Shown: positions 1-7,266, counted from the stretch's first letter. The stretch is 20,477 nucleotides of DNA from DATJPD01 sp036394195 (GCA_036394195.1 DASWFO010000333.1:1-20477), one strand, 5' to 3'. Notes: a model not told the origin generated them from the letters alone. Translations and numbers: made by a program.

Positions 1-471
1 CCCGCCGGCACCATGCCGGAGGGGCGCATCCAGTTCGTGCAGCACAGGACACCGGAGCTGGTGTGGCAGCGCCCCTGGCTCGATCATCCGAACCGCGCCT
101 TCGGCTTGGCCGCGGTGGTGATCAGCGTGACCGATCCCGCCGCGGCCGCAGAGCGCTACAGCCGCTATCTCGGCCTGCCCGCGGAGGGCGAGGGTGCGGT
201 CCGCCGCATCAAGACCGCCCGCGGCGATTTCGTTCTGATACCGCCGGACATGGCGGCCAGCCGGCTGGGCGTCGAGCCGCCGGTGACGCCGTGGATCGCC
301 GGCTATGTGCTCGACTGCGCCGACACGACAGCGGCGTGCAGCCGTATCGAGCTCGCAGGGATCGCGACCTGCGATCTCGGCGGCGGGCGCTTTGCCGTCA
401 CGGCACCGCCAGCACTCGGCGGCGTGATCGTGTTCGGCCCCGTGGGCCGCGCCCTGCCCGGCTTTGCCTGA
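1..471 (+). CDS. Glyoxalase-like (VOC) family protein, 5'-truncated by window edge
   Basis: The reading frame is open from base 1, and the segment before the Met at 13 (Pro-Ala-Gly-Thr) continues the family, so the true start lies upstream. The visible 156 residues hold the motif EGRIQFVQHRTPELVWQ followed by WLDHPN, then a second beta-alpha-beta unit beginning GLAAVVISVTDPA. This is the usual arrangement of the C-terminal half of 'glyoxalase-like domain' (vicinal oxygen chelate) proteins, which normally run to about 250-300 residues. The family includes metal-dependent dioxygenases and lyases, and the substrate here cannot be told. The gene ends 95 bases before egtB on the same strand, with no obvious terminator between them. 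Family assignment is by remembered motif resemblance; enzymatic activity is unproven. Confidence 0.8.
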   Translation, partial: PAGTMPEGRIQFVQHRTPELVWQRPWLDHPNRAFGLAAVVISVTDPAAAAERYSRYLGLPAEGEGAVRRIKTARGDFVLIPPDMAASRLGVEPPVTPWIAGYVLDCADTTAACSRIELAGIATCDLGGGRFAVTAPPALGGVIVFGPVGRALPGFA

Positions 472-566
472 ACGGGCTCGCGTGACAACCGCCACTCACA
501 GCAATTTCGCTTGTACACCCCTCGCGCGACGGTAGCGTGGGGCGCATACTCGTGTCGGAGGTCAGC

Positions 567-1844
567 ATGCCGCATACCGGGCTCCAGCCGAAAACGGAAC
601 CGCGCGCCGCCGCGACGGCGCGGCAGTTCCGCGACGTCCGCGAGACGACGACGGCGCTGGCCGCCCCGCTCAGTGCCGAGGACCAGCAGGTCCAGTCGAT
701 GCTGCTGACGAGCCCGACCAAGTGGCATCTAGCGCACACGACGTGGTTCTTCGAGACGTTTCTCTTGGCCCCGCACGTCAAGGGATATCGGCCGTTCCAT
801 CCGGAGTACCACTATCTCTTCAACTCCTATTACGAGGCGCTGGGCGAGCGCCACCCGCGACCCGACCGCGGCCTGCTCACCCGCCCGAGCCTCGAGGACG
901 TGCAGCGATATCGCCGCCATGTCGACGCGGCGATGGAGGATTTCCTGGCCCGCGAGCCCGATGCCGATCAGCTCTGCCTGGTCGAGCTCGGCTGCCATCA
1001 CGAGCAGCAGCACCAGGAGCTGATCGTCACCGACATCAAGCACGTGCTCGGCCTCAATCCGTTGGCACCGGCCTATGCGCCTTCAGCCCCGGCCGCGACC
1101 GGCGGCGCTCCGCACCAGGCCGGCTGGGTGACCATCCCCGGCGGCATCCGGGAGATCGGATTCAGATCGTCCGAATTCTGCTTCGACAACGAGCAGCCGC
1201 GGCACAAGCTCTGGCTCGACGATTATCGGCTGGCGACGGCGCTGGTGACCAATCGTGACTGGCTCGCCTTCATGGCCGCCGGCGGGTATGCGACGCCGAC
1301 ATTGTGGCTGTCGGACGGATGGCAGACCGCGCAGACGGAGCGCTGGGAGGCGCCGCTCTACTGGCGACGGATCGACGGCGCCTGGCACGAATTCACCATG
1401 GCGGGGCTAAGGCCGTTGGATCCGGATGGGCCCGTGGTCCATGTCGGCTATTACGAGGCGGAGGCGTTCGCGCACTGGGCCGGCAGGCGGCTGCCGACTG
1501 AAGGCGAATGGGAGGTGGCCGCCGCCGACCTGACCGTCGACGGCAACCTGCTCGAAACAGGCGCCCTGCACCCGCGGCCGGCCGGCGGCACCGGCGGGAG
1601 CCTCACCCAGATGTTCGGCGATGTGTGGGAGTGGACGCAGAGCCCTTACACGCCCTATCCGGGATTCCGGCCGACCGGGGGTGCCCTCGGCGAGTACAAC
1701 GGCAAGTTCATGGCCAACCAAATGGTGCTGCGTGGCGGCTCCTGCGCCACGCCGCGCGGCCATATCCGCGCCGAATACCGAAACTTCTTCCCGCCGTCGG
1801 CGCGCTGGCAGTTTTCGGGCCTCCGGCTCGCGGACGATGCTTAA
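567..1844 (+). CDS. egtB: Ergothioneine biosynthesis protein EgtB (hercynine sulfoxide synthase)
   Basis: The 425-residue product matches EgtB, the non-haem iron enzyme that joins hercynine to gamma-glutamylcysteine or cysteine using O2. The N-terminal DinB_2 domain has the signature KWHLAHTTWFFE (about residues 52-63) and HHEQQHQE (144-151). By analogy with characterised EgtB, His57, His145 and His149 are the probable iron ligands. The C-terminal formylglycine-generating-enzyme-like domain shows RLPTEGEWE, GDVWEWTQS, VLRGGSCATP and the terminal GLRLADDA. The ATG at 567 is preferred over the in-frame GTG at 537 because GGAGG (557-561) lies 5 bases upstream of it. The usual partner egtD (histidine N-trimethyltransferase) is not adjacent: the next gene encodes a small unrelated protein. 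Soluble cytoplasmic enzyme by family. Confidence 0.93.
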   Translation: MPHTGLQPKTEPRAAATARQFRDVRETTTALAAPLSAEDQQVQSMLLTSPTKWHLAHTTWFFETFLLAPHVKGYRPFHPEYHYLFNSYYEALGERHPRPDRGLLTRPSLEDVQRYRRHVDAAMEDFLAREPDADQLCLVELGCHHEQQHQELIVTDIKHVLGLNPLAPAYAPSAPAATGGAPHQAGWVTIPGGIREIGFRSSEFCFDNEQPRHKLWLDDYRLATALVTNRDWLAFMAAGGYATPTLWLSDGWQTAQTERWEAPLYWRRIDGAWHEFTMAGLRPLDPDGPVVHVGYYEAEAFAHWAGRRLPTEGEWEVAAADLTVDGNLLETGALHPRPAGGTGGSLTQMFGDVWEWTQSPYTPYPGFRPTGGALGEYNGKFMANQMVLRGGSCATPRGHIRAEYRNFFPPSARWQFSGLRLADDA

Positions 1845-1845
1845 C

Positions 1846-1868
1846 GCCCGGGCGGCCGGCCTTTTTTT
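1846..1868 (+). terminator. Possible intrinsic terminator of egtB
   Basis: Immediately after the egtB stop there is a very GC-rich segment that can fold as CCGG-GCGG-CCGG, with alternative pairings using the neighbouring GCCCGGGC and GGCCGGCC palindromes. It is followed directly by seven T residues (1862-1868). The stem is short (4 clean base pairs), so the call is tentative, but stem plus T-run position fit a Rho-independent terminator. Confidence 0.5.
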
Positions 1869-1968
1869 GACCCTAAGGCCGAGTTAAAAATGCCAACAGT
1901 TTTAAGTTGTTAGCAGCAAAATCGCTGGACGCGGCCTAGCCGAAAGTAGTAGGATCGTCACAAATCTC

Positions 1969-1982
1969 GAGCCGAAAGGCTC
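1969..1982 (+). promoter_or_regulatory. GAAA-tetraloop hairpin directly upstream of a start codon
   Basis: GAGCC-GAAA-GGCTC forms a perfect five-base-pair stem closed by a GNRA-type tetraloop, ending 5 bases before the ATG at 1988. The only Shine-Dalgarno-like bases (AAGG, 1976-1979) lie in the loop and the 3' arm, so folding could control access of the ribosome. The nine bases AGCCGAAAG also occur once more upstream (1938-1946). A role in translation is inference. Confidence 0.4.
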
Positions 1983-1987
1983 AAAAA

Positions 1988-2329
1988 ATGACGACCTTGG
2001 ATTTGGCAGTGATGAACGTGTATGGGCGTCCGATCGTCCAGCCGACCACGGCTGTGACGCCGGGCGTCAATGGCGTTCGCCCCGTGACCGATCCCCGCGA
2101 GGCGAGTATTCCCGCCTCGGCGCTGGCGGCGCGCAACAGCCCCGAGCTGCGGCAATCCGTCGGTCCGCGTCAGTCGTCGAGCACCGCGGACACGCGCGAC
2201 GACGAGGAACGTTCGACCGTGCAAGGCCGCGGCCGCAGCGGCGGGACGTCCGCGCCGAAACCGCGCCGCAAAGCTCCGGAAGGGGACGGAGAAGGCGATC
2301 GCGGCAACACCGTCGACGTGACGGTCTAA
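1988..2329 (+). CDS. Small disordered hypothetical protein
   Basis: The 113-residue product is not recognised. The first 50 residues carry a few hydrophobic patches (LDLAVMNVYG, IVQPTTAVTPG). From about residue 55 it becomes low-complexity and highly polar: Ser, Arg, Asp, Glu, Gly and Lys dominate, with a basic stretch KPRRK and a short hydrophobic C-terminus (TVDVTV). No signal peptide or transmembrane segment is seen. It is probably intrinsically disordered. Support for coding comes from a clean start with its own leader, GC-rich third positions like the neighbours, and an open frame ending exactly where rutE ends. The TAA overlaps the convergent rutE stop by four bases. Opposite-strand frames here look like composition artefacts. 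It may be lineage-restricted. Confidence 0.6.
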   Translation: MTTLDLAVMNVYGRPIVQPTTAVTPGVNGVRPVTDPREASIPASALAARNSPELRQSVGPRQSSSTADTRDDEERSTVQGRGRSGGTSAPKPRRKAPEGDGEGDRGNTVDVTV

Positions 2330-2910
2330 AGCACGCGGCAGGCTTCTTCGAACGGCAGCCGCGGCGAGCGCTCAAACAGCTTCGCCGGATCGCCATAGCC
2401 GAGATTGCACAGAAAATTCGACTTCAAGTCCTGGCCGGCGAAGAACTCGGCGTCCACTTTCGCGTTGTTGAAACCCGACATCGGCCCGCAATCGAGACCG
2501 ACGGCGCGCGCCGCGACGATCATGTAGGCGCCCTGCAGGCTGCCGTTGCGGAACGCGGTCTCCCGGGCGACGGTCTCACTGCCGGTAAACCAGCTGCGGG
2601 CCGCCTGGTCGTGCGGGAACAGGCGCGGCAACAGGTCGTAGAATTTGAGGTCGTAGGCCACGATCGCCGTCACCGGTGCCGCCATCGTCTTGTCGCGGTT
2701 CCCGGAGCTGAGGGCCGGCGCCAGGCGTTCCTTTGCCTCTGTGGAGCGCAAGAACAGGATTCGCGCCGGCGAGCAGTTGGCACTGGTCGGGCCCCATTTC
2801 ATCAGCTCATAAAGCCGGCGCAGCGTCTCATCGCCGACCGGCTTCGGCAGCCAGCCGTTATGGGTGCGGGCCTTGCGGAAGATCGCGTCGAGTGCTGCAT
2901 CGTCGATCAT
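2326..2910 (-). CDS. rutE: RutE-like malonic semialdehyde reductase (nitroreductase family)
   Basis: The 194-residue protein closely resembles E. coli RutE in length and motifs: ARTHNGW near residue 14, LMKWGPTSANCSPARI (36-51), ALSSGN, RSWFT, ETAFRN, GPMSGF, LKSN and the ending SFEEAC-like PFEEACRVL. These belong to the HadB/RutE branch of the FMN-dependent nitroreductase fold. RutE reduces malonic semialdehyde to 3-hydroxypropionate in pyrimidine-ring catabolism, and relatives reduce other toxic enals or quinones. The start has GGAGAGAG just upstream. No other rut genes lie nearby, so the physiological substrate is less certain than the family. It is divergently arranged with the Rossmann protein at 2979. 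Confidence 0.88.
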   Translation of the reverse strand: MIDDAALDAIFRKARTHNGWLPKPVGDETLRRLYELMKWGPTSANCSPARILFLRSTEAKERLAPALSSGNRDKTMAAPVTAIVAYDLKFYDLLPRLFPHDQAARSWFTGSETVARETAFRNGSLQGAYMIVAARAVGLDCGPMSGFNNAKVDAEFFAGQDLKSNFLCNLGYGDPAKLFERSPRLPFEEACRVL

Positions 2911-2934
2911 GGACGGCTCTCTCCGTTGACGTCG

Positions 2935-2962
2935 ATTATGATCCTGGGCGCAAGTATATCAG
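2935..2962 (-). promoter_or_regulatory. Candidate sigma-70-type promoter for rutE
   Basis: Read on the minus strand, CTGATA (-35, 4 of 6 consensus) is separated by 16 bases from CATAAT (-10, 5 of 6). This would start transcription about 18 bases before the rutE ATG, leaving room for its GGAGAGAG ribosome site. It lies in the 68-base divergent gap. Confidence 0.35.
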
Positions 2963-2978
2963 GCGTGATCGGCTCCGC

Positions 2979-3791
2979 ATGATTCTCGAATTTCTGGAAT
3001 GGCTCGCAACGCCCTGCCCGGCCGATCTGCGCAAGCTTGGCTACCGGACGGAGCTGATCGCCATCGGCGCCCGCCACCGGCGCTGCCGCGCCGCCTGGGC
3101 CGATCATCTGGCGCGCAGCCGCCGCGCCATCGAAACCGCGATCAACCGGGCCGCCGCCCGCCGCACCGCGATCGTGCTCGGCTCGGGGCGGCTGCTCGAC
3201 GTGCCCCTGGCCAGGCTCGCGAAGACGTTTCAGCGCGTCGTTCTCGTGGATGCCGTGCATTCGCTTCCCGCCCGCCTGCAAGCGATGCGCCACCCCAATG
3301 TCGATCTCTGCGCCGCGGACGTTACCGGCGTGCTCGCCGAGCTGCGCCGCCTGAAGCCGGGCGACGGCTTGCCGCCGGCGCGGTCGTTCGCGCCGATCCA
3401 CGCCGCCGATGTCGACTTGGTGGTTTCCCTTAACCTGCTGTCACAGCTGGGCGTGCTGCCGGTGGAATGGATCGAACGGCGGCTCGGTCCTGGCGCCGAG
3501 ACGAAAGCGGAGGCGTTCGCCGCCGCCCTCACCCGGGCTCATCTGGACGATCTCGGACGCTGCCGGGCGACGGTGTGCCTCATCGCCGACGTCGAATGGC
3601 GGCATGTCGGTCCTAACGGGGAGATCCGCGAGCGGGCGAGCTCGATCCATGGCGTGGCCCCGCCGACGCCGGCCGAGGACTGGATCTGGCCGATCGCGCC
3701 GGCGCCGGAAATCGATCCGCTGATCAGCGAGCACCGGCGGGTGATCGTCGCCTATGATCCCGGGAAAAGCCGCGCCATCCCCGGCGACTAG
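2979..3791 (+). CDS. Uncharacterised Rossmann-fold (methyltransferase-like) protein
   Basis: The 270-residue product contains TAIVLGSGRLLDVPL (about 63-77), a glycine-rich nucleotide-binding loop like motif I of class I methyltransferases. It is followed by VVLVDAVH (87-94), where the acidic residue after strand 2 would contact the ribose of S-adenosylmethionine. ADVDLVVSLNLLSQL and ATVCLIADVEW look like later core strands. The N-terminal 60 residues are helical and rich in Arg and Ala. The ATG at 2979 is chosen because upstream in-frame sequence runs into the divergent rutE gene and loses family character. I do not recognise a named family; SAM binding is inference. It is cytoplasmic, with no signal or membrane segment. 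Confidence 0.75.
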   Translation: MILEFLEWLATPCPADLRKLGYRTELIAIGARHRRCRAAWADHLARSRRAIETAINRAAARRTAIVLGSGRLLDVPLARLAKTFQRVVLVDAVHSLPARLQAMRHPNVDLCAADVTGVLAELRRLKPGDGLPPARSFAPIHAADVDLVVSLNLLSQLGVLPVEWIERRLGPGAETKAEAFAAALTRAHLDDLGRCRATVCLIADVEWRHVGPNGEIRERASSIHGVAPPTPAEDWIWPIAPAPEIDPLISEHRRVIVAYDPGKSRAIPGD

Positions 3792-3865
3792 CTTACACCG
3801 TTCATGCTTTCTTGAGGCTGAACACTGATAGTCCGGTCACGAGGCCGCACTAACGGGGGGCGTCG

Positions 3866-3960
3866 TTGAGTCGCGTTCGGGCGCTCCGCGCACGCACACA
3901 TATCTTTCTGTGGACGATCGCCTGCATCCTTCCGATGCTGGGCGGCGCCCTGTTCGCGAC
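3866..3960 (+). pseudogene. N-terminal membrane-anchor remnant of the histidine kinase gene, out of frame with the rest
   Basis: A TTG start at 3866 sits five bases after a G-run ribosome site (3855-3860). The frame encodes an Arg-rich start followed by the hydrophobic segment THIFLWTIACILPMLGGALFA, typical of the first transmembrane helix of sensor kinases. Around 3950-3960 this frame loses sense and the kinase continues in a different frame, in the middle of a PAS domain. The periplasmic sensor region, second membrane helix and first half of the PAS domain expected between them are absent. It is best explained as the surviving 5' end of a longer kinase gene after an internal deletion. Confidence 0.6.
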
Positions 3961-4998
3961 CTGGCGGCGCGCGGCGAATACGGCCCGGGCAACGTCGAAG
4001 CCCTGGTCCGCATACGGCTCACACGCCAGCTGCTCGGGAGACCGGAGAAGTTCGATCACACCAACAAAGACGGACGGGTCGTCGACGTCCGGTTCCTGCC
4101 GCTCGCGGGCGGCGGTTTCGTCACGACGCGGACCGACATCACGGAACGCCGCCGCCGCGAGCTCGAGGTGGAGCAGGAGCGCGAGCGCCTCGAGCGTCAT
4201 GCCGTCGAGCTGACAACGGCGCGCATGGAAGCCGAGAGCGCGCGGGCCGCCGCCGATGCCGCGAACGCCGCAAAGTCGTTCTTCCTCGCCAATATGAGCC
4301 ACGAGCTGCGCACGCCGTTGAACGCCATTCTTGGCTTTTCGGAGCTGATCGCCTCCGGCCGGATGGGCCCGCTCGACGCGCGCTATCAGCAGTACGGCCG
4401 CGACGTCAATGTCTCGGGCCAGCATCTGCTGCGGCTGATCAACGACCTGCCGGACCAGTCGCGGACCGAAATCGGCCAGCTCGAGCTGCACGACGAGCTG
4501 TTTGCCGTGGACGAGGTCGTCGAGGAATGCCGCCGCCTGCTGGCGGTCAAGGCGGAGGACTGCGGCATCGTCATGACCGCGGGCGCCGCCCCGACGCTTC
4601 CCCGGCTGCACGCAGATCGAGGGCGCATCACGCAGATCCTGCTCAACCTGATCTCGAATGCGATCAAGTTCACGCATCCGGGCGGCTGGGTGCGGGTAAC
4701 GGCCCGTCGCGCGGACGACGGCGGGCTGGCCATCGTGGTCGCGGACAGCGGGATCGGCATCCGGCCCGAAGACATTACGGCCGCCCTGGAGCCGTTTCGT
4801 CAGATCGAGAATTCGCTGACCCGACGCTACGAGGGCGCCGGCCTCGGTCTGTCGCTCGCCAAAACGCTCACCGAGATGCACGGCGGGCGCTTCGAGCTCG
4901 ACAGCGAAGTCGGAAAGGGCACCGTCGCCACCGTCTGGCTGCCCGCGGCCCGGCTCAAATCCGCGGCCCAAGAAGCCAAGCAGGTCGCCGACTCATAG
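3910..4998 (+). CDS. Sensor histidine kinase, N-terminally truncated and probably degraded
   Basis: This frame (GTG at 3910, 362 residues) starts mid-domain. Residues 15-28 (VRDLAARGEYGPGN) and GGGFVTTRTDITERR (67-81) are the C-terminal half of a PAS-7-type domain. A coiled-coil linker (about 80-122) and a kinase core follow. The H box NMSHELRTPLNAI has phospho-acceptor His131; the N box is LNLISNAIKFTHPGG; G1 is DSGIGI, the F box EPFRQ and G2 GAGLGL. All catalytic boxes are intact. The segment INDLPDQSR carries a proline where a leucine is usual in this dimerisation helix. The protein alone has no input domain or membrane helix. The natural start is probably the out-of-frame TTG at 3866, so this may be a pseudogene. 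No response regulator is adjacent. The stop lies 4 bases from that of the convergent reductase gene. Confidence 0.75.
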   Translation: MDDRLHPSDAGRRPVRDLAARGEYGPGNVEALVRIRLTRQLLGRPEKFDHTNKDGRVVDVRFLPLAGGGFVTTRTDITERRRRELEVEQERERLERHAVELTTARMEAESARAAADAANAAKSFFLANMSHELRTPLNAILGFSELIASGRMGPLDARYQQYGRDVNVSGQHLLRLINDLPDQSRTEIGQLELHDELFAVDEVVEECRRLLAVKAEDCGIVMTAGAAPTLPRLHADRGRITQILLNLISNAIKFTHPGGWVRVTARRADDGGLAIVVADSGIGIRPEDITAALEPFRQIENSLTRRYEGAGLGLSLAKTLTEMHGGRFELDSEVGKGTVATVWLPAARLKSAAQEAKQVADS

Positions 4999-5002
4999 TC
5001 CG

Positions 5003-5989
5003 TCATTGCGCGGCCGGATAAAGTCCCGCCAGCCGCGCCTTGTGCACCAGCAGCGCGTGAACGGTTTCGATCGTCGGCACCGGGACGCCGGCGAGGCGCG
5101 CCATTTCGAGCGGCGCCGACAGGAACGTGTCGATCTCCAGCGGCCGGCCCTTCTCCAGATCCTGCAGCATGGAGGTCTTGAAGTCGCCCAGCTTGGCGCC
5201 GAGCTCGATGCGCTGCTCGACCGTCATGCCGGGATCGAGGCCGAACTTCGCCCCGACCGCGATCGCCTCCTCGATCATGTCGCTGCAGACCTTTCGTCCC
5301 TGCGGGTCGCGCGCCATCGCGAGCAGGGTGCTCCCGGCCAAGGCACTGATCGGCCCCATGCTCATGTTGCCCAGGAACTTCATCCAGATGTCCTGCTGGA
5401 TGCGCGGGCTGAGCTCGGTCTTCAGCCCCGCGGCGTTGAACGCGGCCACGAGGGCGCGGCTGCGCGGCGATTCGCCGCCCGCCGGCTCGCCGACGATGAA
5501 GAGATTGCCGGATGAGTGCCGGATCACGCCGGGTTCCGGCACCGAACAGCCGACATGGACGACGCAGCCGAGGATGCGCCTCGTCTCGAGCCCGGCGGTG
5601 AGCGCTCCGTCGGGGTCAACGCTGGTCAGCGCGCGGCCCGCATGCGGGCCGCCGATGCCGTGGAAGAACCACCACGGAATGCCGTTCATCGCGAACACCA
5701 CCGCAGTGTCGGCGCGCAGGAGCGGTGCGATCGCGCCGACGACGCCCGGCAGCGCCGGCGCCTTGACGCCGACCACGACGAAATCCTGCGTCCCCAGATC
5801 GTGTGGCCGGTCCGAGGCGCGCGGCCGGGTTTTCACGACGCGCCCTCCGGTCTCCACCGTAAGCCCGCGGGCGCGGATCGCGTCGAGATGCGGGCCGCGC
5901 GCCACGAGGCTGACCTCGTGCCCGGCTTCGGCGCACAACCCGCCGATCAGGCCGCCGATCGCGCCGGCGCCGAAAACGCATACACGCAT
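5003..5989 (-). CDS. 2-dehydropantoate 2-reductase family (PanE/ApbA) oxidoreductase
   Basis: The 328-residue product begins with a dinucleotide-binding Rossmann motif, VCVFGAGAIGG (3-13), followed by strands ending in SLVARG (typical NADPH specificity region) and VVVGVKAPAL. MNGIPWWFF (101-109) and the C-terminal helical domain with IQQDIWMKFLGNMSM contain the probable catalytic Lys204, as in ketopantoate reductase. The start at 5989 is preferred over an upstream Met because GAGG lies 8 bases before it and the Rossmann strand begins immediately. PanE itself makes pantoate for coenzyme A. Alphaproteobacteria carry several paralogues of unknown substrate and there are no other pan genes here, so no symbol is given. 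It lies 61 bases downstream of the DUF72 gene on the same strand and may be co-transcribed. Confidence 0.87.
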   Translation of the reverse strand: MRVCVFGAGAIGGLIGGLCAEAGHEVSLVARGPHLDAIRARGLTVETGGRVVKTRPRASDRPHDLGTQDFVVVGVKAPALPGVVGAIAPLLRADTAVVFAMNGIPWWFFHGIGGPHAGRALTSVDPDGALTAGLETRRILGCVVHVGCSVPEPGVIRHSSGNLFIVGEPAGGESPRSRALVAAFNAAGLKTELSPRIQQDIWMKFLGNMSMGPISALAGSTLLAMARDPQGRKVCSDMIEEAIAVGAKFGLDPGMTVEQRIELGAKLGDFKTSMLQDLEKGRPLEIDTFLSAPLEMARLAGVPVPTIETVHALLVHKARLAGLYPAAQ

Positions 5990-6050
5990 GGATGGAACCT
6001 CGTTGATTGCTCCCGCGCATAGCACAGGACGGCGCCAGCGTCATCGAGGC

Positions 6051-6854
6051 TCACTTCGCCTCCGCCAGCCGCTTCAGCAGCGCCTGTGCCGCCGCGGGGT
6101 TGCGTTCCTTGGCGCCGCTGATGAAATACACGAAGCAATCGCGGCCGCCCTTCCGCTCCAGAACATCGGGATGGATATGCTTGGCATCTTTCGGGGCGAC
6201 GCCGGCCGACCAGGTGCCAAACCGCTCCACCCAGGTGCTGATGGCCTGACGCGGATAGCCCGAGGGCTCGCCGGCCGCCGAGCGTTCCAGCCGCGCGTAC
6301 ACGAAGTCGCCGGTCAGGTCGTAGTTCGCCGGATAGTCCTCATCGTCGACAAAGGCGAGCGCCACCTTGGCCTTGCGCAGCATCTCGACAAAGCGCGGCG
6401 TGGCGAAGGTCTCGTGCCGGACCTCGACCACGTGCCGCAAGGAGACGCCGTCGCGTTCGTGAGGGAGCAGGCTTAGGAACGCCGCGAAATCCGCCTCGTC
6501 GAGGCGCTTGGTCCCGGCGAACTGCCAGAGGATCGGTCCAAGCTTCTCCTTGAGCTCGAGGATGCCGCTGCCGACGAACCGCTCGACCGCCGGCCCGACC
6601 TCGGCCAGCACGCGGCGGAACGTCGCGATCCGCGGTCCCTTCAGAGAGAAGACGAACCCGGCGGGCGTCTCGCCGTACCAGCGCCGGAAGGTGGCCGGCT
6701 TCTGCGGACCGTAGAACGTCGCGTTGATCTCGATCGAGGTGACGTGACGGCTGGCATAGGCGAGCTCGTCCTTGCGCGGCAGATCGGGCGGATAGAAGAC
6801 GCCGCGCCACGGCGGGAACAACCAGCCGCCGATTCCAACCTTGATGTCAGCCAT
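6051..6854 (-). CDS. DUF72 family protein
   Basis: The 267-residue product has the hallmark N-terminus of DUF72 (YecE-like, TIM-barrel) proteins. KVGIGGWLFPPWRGVFYPP is followed by SIEINATFYGPQ, FVFSLKGPR, KLGPILWQFAG and VVEVRHETF. A later FVDDEDYP and YARLE complete the barrel pattern. Biochemical function of the family is not established to my knowledge. The start at 6854 has GAGGAG six bases upstream; the 93 extra codons that could be read further upstream lack family character and cover the divergent neighbour. It is cytoplasmic, with no signal peptide, and is likely the first gene of a two-gene leftward unit with the PanE-like reductase. Confidence 0.87.
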   Translation of the reverse strand: MADIKVGIGGWLFPPWRGVFYPPDLPRKDELAYASRHVTSIEINATFYGPQKPATFRRWYGETPAGFVFSLKGPRIATFRRVLAEVGPAVERFVGSGILELKEKLGPILWQFAGTKRLDEADFAAFLSLLPHERDGVSLRHVVEVRHETFATPRFVEMLRKAKVALAFVDDEDYPANYDLTGDFVYARLERSAAGEPSGYPRQAISTWVERFGTWSAGVAPKDAKHIHPDVLERKGGRDCFVYFISGAKERNPAAAQALLKRLAEAK

Positions 6855-6920
6855 TGTCAGCTCCTCGCCCGATCCCGTTGCGTAGCGCAATCCCTTTGGC
6901 CGCGCCAGACACGATCCGGT

Positions 6921-6949
6921 TTGCCGTCCGGGCGAGCGCCGCCTAATCT
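6921..6949 (+). promoter_or_regulatory. Weak candidate promoter placing the start codon near +1
   Basis: TTGCCG (6921-6926) is followed after 17 bases by TAATCT (6944-6949), only 7 bases before the ATG at 6957. No Shine-Dalgarno sequence precedes that ATG. If real, the transcript would be leaderless or nearly so. The match to consensus is modest. Confidence 0.25.
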
Positions 6950-6956
6950 TAGCCGC

Positions 6957-7172
6957 ATGTTGAGCGACACGGCGTCTCCGGTCGCGGTGGGCGATGTGTA
7001 TTGCGTCACCGCGCACCCTTATATCCGCTGGACCGTGGTCGCGGTGAAGCCGCGGCCGGATGGCGAGGCGGAGGTTGTTCTGCAGAGCTCCGCGGATCCC
7101 GCCGTCAATCGGACCGTGGGGGCTGCCGTGTTGCACAATCCGCTGCGGTTCACGCGCGTCGCGGCCGAATGA
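6957..7172 (+). CDS. Small hypothetical protein (71 residues)
   Basis: The product is not recognised. It reads as a compact beta-rich domain (VGDVYCVTAHPYIRWTVVAV, then AEVVLQSSA and TVGAAVLHNP) with no signal peptide or membrane segment. It resembles short SH3-like or KOW-like beta barrels only in general pattern. The ATG at 6957 is chosen because sequence upstream in the same frame lies inside the divergent DUF72 gene and its leader. No ribosome-binding site is visible. It is divergent from the DUF72 gene (102-base gap) and 94 bases upstream of the hydrolase gene, and could be an independent unit. Confidence 0.6.
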   Translation: MLSDTASPVAVGDVYCVTAHPYIRWTVVAVKPRPDGEAEVVLQSSADPAVNRTVGAAVLHNPLRFTRVAAE

Positions 7173-7229
7173 GGGCCGCGGCGCGTCTCGACGGGAACTG
7201 CGCGGGCGCGGCGGTGTTGAGTTTCTACT

Positions 7230-7258
7230 TTGACAACGTCGTACCGCTTCGCTACTCA
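7230..7258 (+). promoter_or_regulatory. Candidate promoter of the hydrolase-monooxygenase pair
   Basis: A perfect -35 consensus TTGACA (7230-7235) is followed after exactly 17 bases by TACTCA (7253-7258), a poor -10. The start codon at 7267 is only 8 bases further on, so the message would have almost no leader. The -10 match is weak, so this rests mainly on the -35 box. Confidence 0.3.
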
Positions 7259-7266
7259 GGTCATCA

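Noticed and set aside
511..550. A promoter for egtB using TTGTAC and TAGCGT or CATACT.
   Set aside because: Spacing or consensus match is poor for every pairing tried, so no promoter was annotated.
1890..1913. Seven-codon ORF after the egtB terminator as a leader peptide.
   Set aside because: No ribosome site, and no attenuator or codon bias pattern follows it.
2733..2978. Upstream extension of the Rossmann protein frame into the rutE gene.
   Set aside because: This part overlaps the opposite-strand rutE coding region and is compositionally a shadow; ATG 2979 is the first sensible start.
3798..3830. Inverted repeat GTTCA / TGAAC downstream of the Rossmann protein gene as a terminator.
   Set aside because: Only five base pairs with a 14-base loop and no T-run.
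3850..4971. A 373-codon open frame on the minus strand opposite the histidine kinase.
   Set aside because: No recognisable domain; the plus strand holds all kinase motifs. It also cannot explain the frame change near 3955.
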